A DNA stretch of 64,000 bases. Source: Maritalea porphyrae (GTDB lineage Bacteria; Pseudomonadota; Alphaproteobacteria; Rhizobiales; Devosiaceae). Below, one piece after another: positions 18,874 to 26,605 of the stretch (positions are counted from its first letter, which is position 1; each line of letters starts with the position of its first letter). Position numbers and translations under genes: made by a program. The notes below the pieces were generated by a model. The model was given only the letters and a program-made list of their open reading frames with translations. It did not search any database and was not told the DNA's origin. The DNA is taken from the NCBI RefSeq assembly GCF_027213965.1, contig NZ_JAPWGX010000004.1, forward strand, positions 310,001 through 374,000. The letters run 5' to 3'.

Positions 18874-19638
18874 CTAAATCGCGAGATACTCGTGACGAAG
18901 TTCTTCGTTATCCAAGACCTCTTGTGCGGTGCCGGTAAAGGCCACCTCACCAGTATCAAGAATAACCGCCCTATCGGCGAGACGAAGCGCGGCAACCGCG
19001 TTTTGCTCAACGATAATGGTCGTGATCCCAAGAAGCTTGATTTCTTGCAGGATCTTTTCAATCTCTTGCACAATCACTGGTGCCAAACCTTCATAGGGTT
19101 CGTCCAATAGCAAGAGTTTGACATCCCGTACCAATGCACGGCCAATGGCCAGCATTTGCTGTTCGCCACCAGAAAGGGTCACGCCTTCTTGGTTGCGGCG
19201 TTCAGCGAGGCGTGGGAAACGCTCGTAAACTTGTTCGATGGCCCAGCCGTGTCCCGGCGCCACTTGGGCAAGGGTCATGTTTTCTTCAACGGTTAGGCCT
19301 TGGATGATGCGCCGATCTTCTGGCACCAGTTGTAGCCCGGCAAGGGCTGCTTCGTGCGAACGCATTTGGTGCAATGGTTGACCATCCAGCCAGATTTCAC
19401 CCTGCTTTAGCTGCGGGTCATCTGTGCGGGCGAACGAACGTAATGTTGATGTTTTGCCCGCACCGTTTCGCCCCAGCAGTGCCATGATTTCGCCCTTGGG
19501 CAAATCCATTGATACACCTTGCACGATATAGCTTTCGCCATAATAGGCGTGAACATTTTTAACCTGGAAAAATGGGCGTTCTGTGCTTGCGGCGCTTGCG
19601 CTATTTGTAATGTCAGTTTCAGTGTTCATGGCGTTCAT
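18874..19638 (-). CDS. LIV-type ABC transporter ATP-binding protein (LivF-like)
   Basis: ATPase of 254 residues of the branched-chain amino acid type. Walker A is GRNGAGKTST, the signature is LSGGEQQMLAIGRALV and Walker B is LLLLDEPYEGLAP, which is diagnostic of LivF. An unusual N-terminal tail of about 20 Ser/Thr/Ala-rich residues precedes the domain. The start codon overlaps the stop of the LivG-like gene by one base. It forms the second ATPase of the transporter whose permeases and binding protein follow upstream. Confidence 0.92.
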   Translation of the reverse strand: MNAMNTETDITNSASAASTERPFFQVKNVHAYYGESYIVQGVSMDLPKGEIMALLGRNGAGKTSTLRSFARTDDPQLKQGEIWLDGQPLHQMRSHEAALAGLQLVPEDRRIIQGLTVEENMTLAQVAPGHGWAIEQVYERFPRLAERRNQEGVTLSGGEQQMLAIGRALVRDVKLLLLDEPYEGLAPVIVQEIEKILQEIKLLGITTIIVEQNAVAALRLADRAVILDTGEVAFTGTAQEVLDNEELRHEYLAI

Positions 19639-20408
19639 TAGTGAGCTCCCCCAAGATATGCTTCTTGCACTTTCGGGTTGTTGCGCACCTCCTCCGGTGT
19701 TCCCTCGGCGATAATGCGGCCACCCGCCAGAACCGAGATTTTGTCAGCCAGTGAAAACACAACATGCATGTCGTGCTCGATAATGACTTTGGTCATCCCA
19801 CGTTCTTTGATCTTCTTCAGCAAGTCAATTGTGGTATTTGTATCGTGTCGTGACATGCCAGCTGTTGGCTCATCCAACAAGAGCAAACGCGGGTGCTGGA
19901 TAAGGCACATGGCCAGCTCCATGCGACGTTTGTCCCCGCGTGACAATGAGCCTGCTAGCATGTCTTTGCTTGCAGTCATGCCCACATCTTCAAGCATATG
20001 CTCGGCTTCTTCACGGATTTCAGTTTCATCGTCAATTGACTTGAAGAAATTGAGCGTAAAGGAGCCATCGCGCCGTGCAAAGGCGGGGGCCATCACATTT
20101 TGGATCACTGTAAGGTCTGGAAAGATCTCGGGTGTTTGGAACACACGTGCCACACCGACTTGGTTGATCTCATGTGGTTGCTTACCCGTCAAAACTTGCC
20201 CGTCAAATACCACCGCGCCGCGGGTTGGGGCCAAACGGCCCACCACCACATTGAGAAGTGTTGATTTTCCGGCACCGTTTGGGCCAATGATGGCGTGGGT
20301 TTTGCCTTCTTCGATTTGCAAATCGATATCGCTTAGGGCGTGCAGTCCACCAAAGGTCTTGTGCACATCAGCGACGTGAAGAACAATATTGTCTTTTTCT
20401 GTCGTCAT
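19638..20408 (-). CDS. LIV-type ABC transporter ATP-binding protein (LivG-like)
   Basis: ATPase of 256 residues. Walker A is GPNGAGKSTLLN, the signature LSRGDKRRMELAMCL replaces the usual SGGQ with SRGDK, as in urea/amide-type LIV ATPases, and Walker B is LLLLDEPTAGMSRHDT. The C terminus ends in EVRNNPKVQEAYLGG, typical of LivG. It couples ATP hydrolysis to the permease pair encoded just upstream. Confidence 0.92.
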   Translation of the reverse strand: MTTEKDNIVLHVADVHKTFGGLHALSDIDLQIEEGKTHAIIGPNGAGKSTLLNVVVGRLAPTRGAVVFDGQVLTGKQPHEINQVGVARVFQTPEIFPDLTVIQNVMAPAFARRDGSFTLNFFKSIDDETEIREEAEHMLEDVGMTASKDMLAGSLSRGDKRRMELAMCLIQHPRLLLLDEPTAGMSRHDTNTTIDLLKKIKERGMTKVIIEHDMHVVFSLADKISVLAGGRIIAEGTPEEVRNNPKVQEAYLGGAH

Positions 20409-20428
20409 TTCAAATGTCCTTTCAAGAC

Positions 20429-21592
20429 CTATTCAGCGGGTGCTGGGGCTGGTGCTGGTTCATCGGGTTTTGCCTTGTCGCCGCCATCGCGGTTAAACAG
20501 GGAACCAATGCGCCTAAAGCCTTCCATCATGCCGCCGGGCAAGAAGGTCACGACAAGCACGAAGATCAAGCCAAGTGTTAAGTGCCAGCCTTCACCCACA
20601 AACATTGAGGTGACGCTAACCACAAAGCTTTCCACGTTGTCTGGCAAGAAGCTGAACAGATTGTGCAACACGCTTTCGTTGAACGAGGAAAAAATGTTCT
20701 CGAAATATTTGATCAACCAAGCGCCAACCACGGGGCCAATGAGCGTGCCAACACCACCAAGAATGGTCATTAGTACGATTTCGCCCGATGCGGTCCATTG
20801 CATACGCTCAGCGCCTGCAAGGGGATCCGTTACAGCCATCAGACCGCCAGCAAGACCGGCAAACATGCCAGAGATCACAAATGCTGTCAGGGTATAGGGA
20901 CGGGTGTTAAAGCCCGTATAGTTCATGCGGGTTTGGTTGGACTTGATCGCACGTAACATCATGCCAAATGGTGAAGCGAAGATGCGTTGAGTGATAAAGA
21001 AGCCGATGATCAAGAAGACCGCACAGAAGTAAAAGCCCGAGATGCCGCTCATATCCACAAGGCCAAACAGATTGGACACGGGCAGAGAGCCGTCGTTGAC
21101 GCCACCAAATGCGCTGTCGACAATTCTTGGATCATCTAGGGTCAGCTGCAAACCTGTTTCACCGTTGGTGATTGGCGTTAGCACTGAGTAGGCTAGATTG
21201 TATGACATTTGCGCAAATGCAAGGGTCAAGATTGAAAAGTAAATGCCAGAGCGCCGCAAGCTTACAAATCCAATGGCCAAGGCGAATATGCCTGAAATGA
21301 CCACCGCAAGGATAAGAGCGGGGATTGGGTTCATTGAAAACAGCTTAAACGTCCAAACTGCAGTATATGAACCCACACCAAGAAATGCGGCATGGCCAAA
21401 GCTGAGGTAGCCGGTTAGGCCAAACAGGACATTGAAGCCAATGGCGAGAATGCCAAAGATCGCAAACTTTTGCATCAAATCAGGATATGCGGCACCAAAT
21501 GGCTGAAGCCAAATCGGCATCAACAGGACTACTGCAGCAAACAATACAAAGGTAATGACGTCTTTGCGTGACATTGAGAATAGGGCGTTCAT
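20429..21592 (-). CDS. LIV-type ABC transporter permease (LivM-like)
   Basis: Inner-membrane permease of 387 residues with about ten helices. The family segment [20 protein letters not shown] lies near residue 60 and [14 protein letters not shown] near residue 285. The C terminus carries a Pro/Ala-rich cytoplasmic tail. It forms the translocation pore with the LivH-like permease that starts four bases before it in the same series. Confidence 0.92.
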   Translation of the reverse strand: MNALFSMSRKDVITFVLFAAVVLLMPIWLQPFGAAYPDLMQKFAIFGILAIGFNVLFGLTGYLSFGHAAFLGVGSYTAVWTFKLFSMNPIPALILAVVISGIFALAIGFVSLRRSGIYFSILTLAFAQMSYNLAYSVLTPITNGETGLQLTLDDPRIVDSAFGGVNDGSLPVSNLFGLVDMSGISGFYFCAVFLIIGFFITQRIFASPFGMMLRAIKSNQTRMNYTGFNTRPYTLTAFVISGMFAGLAGGLMAVTDPLAGAERMQWTASGEIVLMTILGGVGTLIGPVVGAWLIKYFENIFSSFNESVLHNLFSFLPDNVESFVVSVTSMFVGEGWHLTLGLIFVLVVTFLPGGMMEGFRRIGSLFNRDGGDKAKPDEPAPAPAPAE

Positions 21593-21596
21593 GTTC

Positions 21597-22628
21597 TTAA
21601 CTCTCCATCACGCCACGGCGACCCAGAAGACCACGTGGACGAACCAATAGAATAATCACGGCGACCAGATAGATAATGATTTGGTCGATACCTGGAATGA
21701 TGGCTTTGATTTCCGTCATCGAGGCGAGAGATTGGAGTATGCCAAGCAGGAAGCCTGCGGCAACGGCGCCGGGCAATGAACCCATTCCGCCAACAACCAC
21801 CACCACAAAGCTAAGGACCAAGAAGTCCATGCCAAGGTGATAATCAGGCGGAAGCAACGGCGTGTACATGACACCGGCCATACCTGCGACCACGGCTGCT
21901 AAACCAAACATGGCGGTAAAGCGCTTGTCGATGTCGATGCCAATCAAACCAACAGTTTCTCTGTCAGCCATACCGGCGCGCACCACCATGCCAAAAGTTG
22001 TGAATTGAAGGAAGGCAAACACAGCGCCAATAACAACAACTGAGAATGCGAAATAGATGAGACGCCACCAAGGATAAACAATGACGTTCGGATCCATGCC
22101 CATTGCTGCACCAATATCTGCGGCGCCACCAACGACAGAAGGCATCGGCTGCGGAATTGGGTTCGCGCCGAAGTAGTGTTTGATGATTTCTTGCAAAACG
22201 ATCGCTAGTCCGAAAGTTACAAGGATTTGTTCCGCGTGAGGACGACGATAGAAGTGCTTGATCAGACCGCGCTCCATGACGATGCCGATGACCAGCATGA
22301 CGGGGATCGCGAGCAATATCGAAAATGGAACCGAATAGTCCACCATGAATGAACCAAAATCGCCGAACCATGCTTCAACATAGGGTGTGCGAATTTCAAG
22401 CGGTGTGCCCCAAGCCGTGACCTTTTCGGGGTCGGTTGCAATCATTTCCAGTGTCAAAATTTTGCGCACTGTGACGGCACAAAAAGCACCAAGCATAAAC
22501 AATGCACCGTGGGCAAAGTTAACAACGCCCAATGTGCCAAAAACAAGGGTAAGCCCCAAAGCGATCAACGCGTATGCGCCGCCTTTATCCAGTCCGTTCA
22601 AAAACTGTAGAAAAATCGCGTCCATCAT
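21597..22628 (-). CDS. LIV-type ABC transporter permease (LivH-like)
   Basis: Inner-membrane permease of 343 residues with eight to ten helices. The N-terminal [20 protein letters not shown] and [15 protein letters not shown] segments and the [21 protein letters not shown] motif are characteristic of LivH. ATG 22628 is preferred because GGGAGGA immediately precedes it; another ATG follows at 22625. A strong intergenic hairpin separates it from the binding-protein gene. Confidence 0.92.
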   Translation of the reverse strand: MMDAIFLQFLNGLDKGGAYALIALGLTLVFGTLGVVNFAHGALFMLGAFCAVTVRKILTLEMIATDPEKVTAWGTPLEIRTPYVEAWFGDFGSFMVDYSVPFSILLAIPVMLVIGIVMERGLIKHFYRRPHAEQILVTFGLAIVLQEIIKHYFGANPIPQPMPSVVGGAADIGAAMGMDPNVIVYPWWRLIYFAFSVVVIGAVFAFLQFTTFGMVVRAGMADRETVGLIGIDIDKRFTAMFGLAAVVAGMAGVMYTPLLPPDYHLGMDFLVLSFVVVVVGGMGSLPGAVAAGFLLGILQSLASMTEIKAIIPGIDQIIIYLVAVIILLVRPRGLLGRRGVMES

Positions 22629-22690
22629 TCCTCCCAAGCAGCATAGTTGGCTGCAAATGCTTGCGGTTATAGCTCTTTAGAACCGCCGAT

Positions 22691-22714
22691 GCCGGGGTGG
22701 TGAACCACCCCGGC
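22691..22714 (-). other. Intercistronic hairpin between binding protein and permease genes
   Basis: Perfect ten-pair stem (GCCGGGGTGG and its complement) with a four-base loop, 14 bases after the binding-protein stop. No T-run follows, so it is probably not a full terminator. Such structures often protect the upstream binding-protein mRNA and give it higher expression than the permeases. Confidence 0.65.
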
Positions 22715-22728
22715 ACCAAAGTTTAAAC

Positions 22729-24075
22729 TCAACTAACTTCGTATGGGCCTAGATCGCCGCCGAAGATCGCAGGATCATATTCCACTTGTGCCCGTGGAGT
22801 TTGTTGAACCACATTGAGCAAATCGAATTGAGAAGTTGGGTTTTCGTTACCACGCACAACCAATACGTCTTTAAAGCACTGGTGATCTGCTGCACGGTAG
22901 TGTGTAGGACCATTGCCCATTCCATCAAAATCCCAGCCCTCAAGAGCTTTAATGACTTCTGGTGGATAGAATGTGCCTGCACGCTCGCACGCGTCGGCGT
23001 AAAGCAAGGTTTGCACGTAACAAGTATGTGCAGCCATTGATGGTGGGAAGCCGTACTTGGCGCCGAATGATTTCACAAAAGCTTGTGAACCAGCGTCTTG
23101 TAGTGACCAGTTCCAGTTTGCTGAACCCAAAATGCCTTTAATGTTTTCGCCAGCACCCTGCGCCATAAGGCGAGAGAACAATGGCACAACAATTTGGAAG
23201 TCTTTGCCGTTGACTTGCTTGTCACGTAGACCAAACTGAATTGCTTGGGTTAGTGAGTTCACCATGTCGCGACCATAGTGGTTCAAAATCAGAACGTCAG
23301 CGCCTGAATTGAGAACCGGTGTGATGTACTGAGAAAAATCGCCTGCGCCCACTGGTGTTTTAACCGTTTCTGCAGTTTGCCAACCCAATGCTTCAGTAGC
23401 ATTGCGCATGGATTCTTCTTGCGTCCAACCCCAAGTATAGTCAGCTGTGAGGTGATATGCGCGACGGTCTGTACCATATTCTTGACCAAGCACTGGACCA
23501 AGTGCTGCACCAGACATGTAGGCGTTAAAGAAGTGCCTAAAGCCATAGCGTCGCTTGTCTTTACCCGTTGTATCGTTGGAGTGGGTCAAGCCAGCCATAA
23601 AGATGGTGCCCATTTCTTGGCACAAACCCTGCACAGCAACAGCCACACCTGAAGATGAACCACCAGAAATCATCAGTGCGCCGTCTTTTTCAATCATCCG
23701 TTTAGCGGATGCGCGGGCTGCGTCAGATTTGGTTTGTGTATCGCCGGTAACGTAGGCAACTTTCTTGCCTAGTACGCCATTGCCGCCCAAAGATTTGGGT
23801 TGCATTGTGTTGAGCATCCCGCCGTCGCCTTCACCATTAAGGTGTTCAACAGCAAGTTGGAATGCGCGAAGCTCATCAGCACCCTCATCGGCGTAAGAGC
23901 CGGTTTGTGGCACGTTAAAACCAAGAGTTACCGTGTCGCCCATAGGCTTGTTGCGGTATTCTTGGCCAAAAGCAGAGCTTGTCAAAATTGTTGGCGCAAC
24001 ACCTGCGGTCACAAGACCAGCTGCGGCACCTTTGAGAACCTTACGACGGCTAGGGCCATCTTTACGTTCGCTCAT
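22729..24075 (-). CDS. ABC transporter substrate-binding protein, Tat-exported
   Basis: Periplasmic binding protein of type 1 fold, 448 residues. The N terminus has a Tat-like signal SRRKVLKGAAAGLVTAG followed by a cleavage region ending near SAFGQ. The mature domain starts with TVTLGFNVPQTGSYADEG, as in LIV-type receptors, and includes TADYTWGWTQEES. Export in folded form by Tat is unusual for this fold but common in this subfamily. ATG 24075 has AAGGAGG upstream. The ligand is unknown; being encoded with acs suggests a compound that yields acetate or acetyl-CoA, but this is inference. Confidence 0.9.
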   Translation of the reverse strand: MSERKDGPSRRKVLKGAAAGLVTAGVAPTILTSSAFGQEYRNKPMGDTVTLGFNVPQTGSYADEGADELRAFQLAVEHLNGEGDGGMLNTMQPKSLGGNGVLGKKVAYVTGDTQTKSDAARASAKRMIEKDGALMISGGSSSGVAVAVQGLCQEMGTIFMAGLTHSNDTTGKDKRRYGFRHFFNAYMSGAALGPVLGQEYGTDRRAYHLTADYTWGWTQEESMRNATEALGWQTAETVKTPVGAGDFSQYITPVLNSGADVLILNHYGRDMVNSLTQAIQFGLRDKQVNGKDFQIVVPLFSRLMAQGAGENIKGILGSANWNWSLQDAGSQAFVKSFGAKYGFPPSMAAHTCYVQTLLYADACERAGTFYPPEVIKALEGWDFDGMGNGPTHYRAADHQCFKDVLVVRGNENPTSQFDLLNVVQQTPRAQVEYDPAIFGGDLGPYEVS

Positions 24076-24222
24076 AAATTCTCCTCCTTTTTGGGTGATG
24101 GGCGTCGAATGCACTGACGCTACACATCGCGAGAATAATAGTGTATAAATGAAAACTTAAGCAATAGTACGTTGTAATATAACGATAATTTTGTCAAAAA
24201 CGCGACAGTTTCTTGTAACTTA

Positions 24223-24240
24223 TTGTAAAATATTTTACAA
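24223..24240. promoter_or_regulatory. Palindromic operator candidate for the ScfR regulator
   Basis: TTGTAAAATATTTTACAA is a perfect 18-base palindrome 36 bases before the ScfR-type gene start. A further TTGTAA half-site lies at 24213-24218, ten bases before the first arm. Its position in the divergent interval between the regulator and the ABC/acs genes suits autoregulation and control of both sides. The word TTTTACAA recurs in the pccR-pccB interval. Confidence 0.6.
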
Positions 24241-24276
24241 GTCGGCAAAATATAAAAGAGTGAAAAGGTCAAACAT

Positions 24277-25914
24277 ATGCGCTCGCCTATAGGGTTGAAA
24301 ATCCGCAACCTGAGGAAATCACTTGATTTCTCACAATCTGGGTTTGCGAAGATGGTTGGCATTTCGCCGTCCTATCTAAACCTAATTGAGGCCAATAAGC
24401 GCGATGTCGGTGGCATCTTGTTGCAACGAATTGCGGAAAACTTGAACGTCGAGTTGGATTTGTTAACAGGCGACAGTGAACAGCGATTGATCAATGATCT
24501 AGAGGAAGTGTTTGCGGACCCGCTGCTCGAATCGTTAAATTTGGGACCTGACGACGCACGCAACGTGGTGGCAACAAACCCAGATGCAGGGGCCGCACTT
24601 TTTAGGATTTATCGTGGATTTTTGGACGCGCGCGCTGAAGCAAAAGCCATGTCCAATCGCTTGCGGTCTGACCCTTTGTTCTCTGAATTATTGCATCAGA
24701 TGCTCTCCCAAATCACAGCGGTTAGGTCCGCAGCAGAAATCTTGGCGGATGTGCCCGACCTAGAAAGCGATCAGCGCAAACGGTTCCATGTCTCTTTGTC
24801 GCGAGACAGCCGCACGCTATCCGATGTTGCTCAAACCCTTATTGGCGAATTTGATCGCGAAACGGTGGCGCATCATTCGGTCTCGCCCATGCGAGAAGTT
24901 GACGATTTGATTATCGATGAGAAAAACCATTTTGGCGGACTGGAGGAACTAGGTCGTGAACTTCGGGGTGAGGTGCTTGCTTTTGGTGGTTTTGGGGAGG
25001 CCAGTCTTGATCTGGCGCTACAGCACAAATTTGGTGTGACCGTTGAGCGCGCTGGGCAAGTGGAAGCCGGTGGCGAAGAAGCGCCGGGGCAGTACCGATA
25101 TATAGAAGACCAAAAGCGCATGTGGTTTCAGGGCAATTGTACCATGTCCACGCGCCAATTTCAGCTATCCCGGCTGTATGCGGAATTGTCTGGGGTCGAC
25201 ACGCTGAAGCAAATGGCTAAAGACAAACGGCTAACCTCATCAAACTCTCAACGGCTCGCTTATCGTGCTCTCGGGTCCTATTTGGCTGGCGCTATTAGTT
25301 TGCCGTATGACGATTTCTTAAAGGATGCTGAGGAGCACAAGTATGACATTGACTATCTTGCGCAAAAATACACAGCCAGTTTTGAACAGGTTGCGCATAG
25401 GCTGGTGACTTTGCGCGCGCCGGGGCGCGAAGGTATTCCTTTTGGTTTTTTGCGTTCCGACCCGGCGGGGCGGCTGACAAAGCAGTTTCCATTGCCCGGG
25501 CTCCAATTGCCAAACGCGGGTCATGCCTGTCCGCTTTGGGCAATCTATAGCGCGTTTCGGCGGCCAAATGACGTTGTCCGTCAGCTCGTTACTTATCCTG
25601 ACGGGTCTAGGTATTTGTTTTTTGCGAAATCAATGTCCAAACGGGCAGCGGCTTATTCTCAGGTGCCTTTTTACACGTCTGTCATGCTTGCCTGTGACAT
25701 TTTTTATGCGGATAGGACGGTTTACGGGGAGGGTATGCGGTTGGATGATGGACAATTGGATGTGCCGGTCGGCCCAACATGTCACATGTGTATTCGGCGT
25801 GATTGTGAGCATCGGCAAGAAGAAGTTTTGGCCAGCGTTGATGCGATGCACTCGGTGCGTATGCCGCTTGTAAACACAAAGTTCAGTGTTGGCGAGACGG
25901 ATAAAAGTGCATAA
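24277..25914 (+). CDS. ScfR-type (RamB/PccR-like) regulator with inserted HisKA-like segment
   Basis: Transcriptional regulator of 545 residues. It starts with an XRE helix-turn-helix (about 7-62; LRKSLDFSQSGFAKMVGISPSYLNLIEANKR), has the IrrE-like middle region and ends with the DUF2083 domain including GHACPLWAIYSAF and the Cys-rich GPTCHMCIRRDCEHR. These are the features of short-chain fatty acyl-CoA regulators. It is about 75 residues longer than the paralogue at 32.4 kb because of an insertion at about 132-196 that resembles a histidine-kinase dimerisation domain, with H140 in HQMLSQITAVRSAAEIL. It is divergent from the ABC/acs genes and followed by two-component genes, suggesting control of acetate activation. 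Confidence 0.87.
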   Translation: MRSPIGLKIRNLRKSLDFSQSGFAKMVGISPSYLNLIEANKRDVGGILLQRIAENLNVELDLLTGDSEQRLINDLEEVFADPLLESLNLGPDDARNVVATNPDAGAALFRIYRGFLDARAEAKAMSNRLRSDPLFSELLHQMLSQITAVRSAAEILADVPDLESDQRKRFHVSLSRDSRTLSDVAQTLIGEFDRETVAHHSVSPMREVDDLIIDEKNHFGGLEELGRELRGEVLAFGGFGEASLDLALQHKFGVTVERAGQVEAGGEEAPGQYRYIEDQKRMWFQGNCTMSTRQFQLSRLYAELSGVDTLKQMAKDKRLTSSNSQRLAYRALGSYLAGAISLPYDDFLKDAEEHKYDIDYLAQKYTASFEQVAHRLVTLRAPGREGIPFGFLRSDPAGRLTKQFPLPGLQLPNAGHACPLWAIYSAFRRPNDVVRQLVTYPDGSRYLFFAKSMSKRAAAYSQVPFYTSVMLACDIFYADRTVYGEGMRLDDGQLDVPVGPTCHMCIRRDCEHRQEEVLASVDAMHSVRMPLVNTKFSVGETDKSA

Positions 25915-25971
25915 GGTGTGGCGGTTGGTATCGGCAAGAGGGGCCGGTCTCAGCACGCGGGAGGAATATAC

Positions 25972-26349
25972 GTGTCTGTAGACGTTTTGATTGTCGAGGA
26001 TGAGCCAAGCATCCTTGATTCGCTGGATTTTATTCTCAAACGGGCGGGCTGGAACATCAGCGCGGTAACAGATGGGGATGCCGCTATTGCGGCGGTTGGT
26101 GAGTTGCGCCCAAAAGTTGTGGTGCTCGATGTTATGCTGCCCAAGAAGTCTGGGTTTGAAGTGCTTAAACATTTGCGCGGGCAACCCGGTACAAAGGATT
26201 TGCCCATATTGATGTTGACGGCGAAAGGGCAACAGCAAGATCGCCGGATTGCAGAAGAATTGGGTGCAAATGGGTTTGTCACCAAGCCCTATTCAAACAA
26301 TGAAGTGGTGGAAGCGGTGCGCCAGCTGATGGAGCAAGCAGCCGCTTGA
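25972..26349 (+). CDS. Receiver-only response regulator
   Basis: Response regulator of 125 residues made of a single receiver domain: acidic pocket E9-D10, phosphoacceptor D53 in VVVLDVMLPKKSG, T83 in MLTAKG and K105 in VTKPYS. There is no output domain. GTG 25972 is chosen because GGGAGGA precedes it by about six bases. It lies between the ScfR-type gene and the symporter-kinase gene, so it is the natural phosphate acceptor of that kinase and must act through a protein partner. In CrbSR systems of gammaproteobacteria the regulator carries a DNA-binding domain, unlike here. Confidence 0.9.
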   Translation: MSVDVLIVEDEPSILDSLDFILKRAGWNISAVTDGDAAIAAVGELRPKVVVLDVMLPKKSGFEVLKHLRGQPGTKDLPILMLTAKGQQQDRRIAEELGANGFVTKPYSNNEVVEAVRQLMEQAAA

Positions 26350-26356
26350 GTGCGTA

Positions 26357-26605
26357 ATGGCCGGTCGTAAACGTAGTGAAGGATTTGCGTTTTTTCTCCC
26401 CGTCGTTGGGGCGATGTTGGTTATGCCGCCTATTGTTATGCTGTTTGATGTGGACGTTAGTGTCTTTGGTTTTCCACTGATCGTTGCCTACATGTTTTTT
26501 GTTTGGCTGTTTTTGGTGGTCGCTTCTTGTGTTCTGACACGCGGGTTGCCACGCGCGGAAACTGAAGTGAAAAAAGCTGACACACATGCGGAAACTAAGC
26601 CATGA
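26357..26605 (+). CDS. Small two-helix membrane protein
   Basis: Protein of 82 residues with two hydrophobic helices (about 10-30 and 36-60) and a charged C-terminal tail. It begins seven bases after the response regulator stop and its stop overlaps the kinase start (ATGA). Symporters of the SSS family are often encoded with a small helical partner (for example YjcH with ActP), so it may be an accessory subunit of the fused symporter domain. I cannot name its family. Confidence 0.75.
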   Translation: MAGRKRSEGFAFFLPVVGAMLVMPPIVMLFDVDVSVFGFPLIVAYMFFVWLFLVVASCVLTRGLPRAETEVKKADTHAETKP

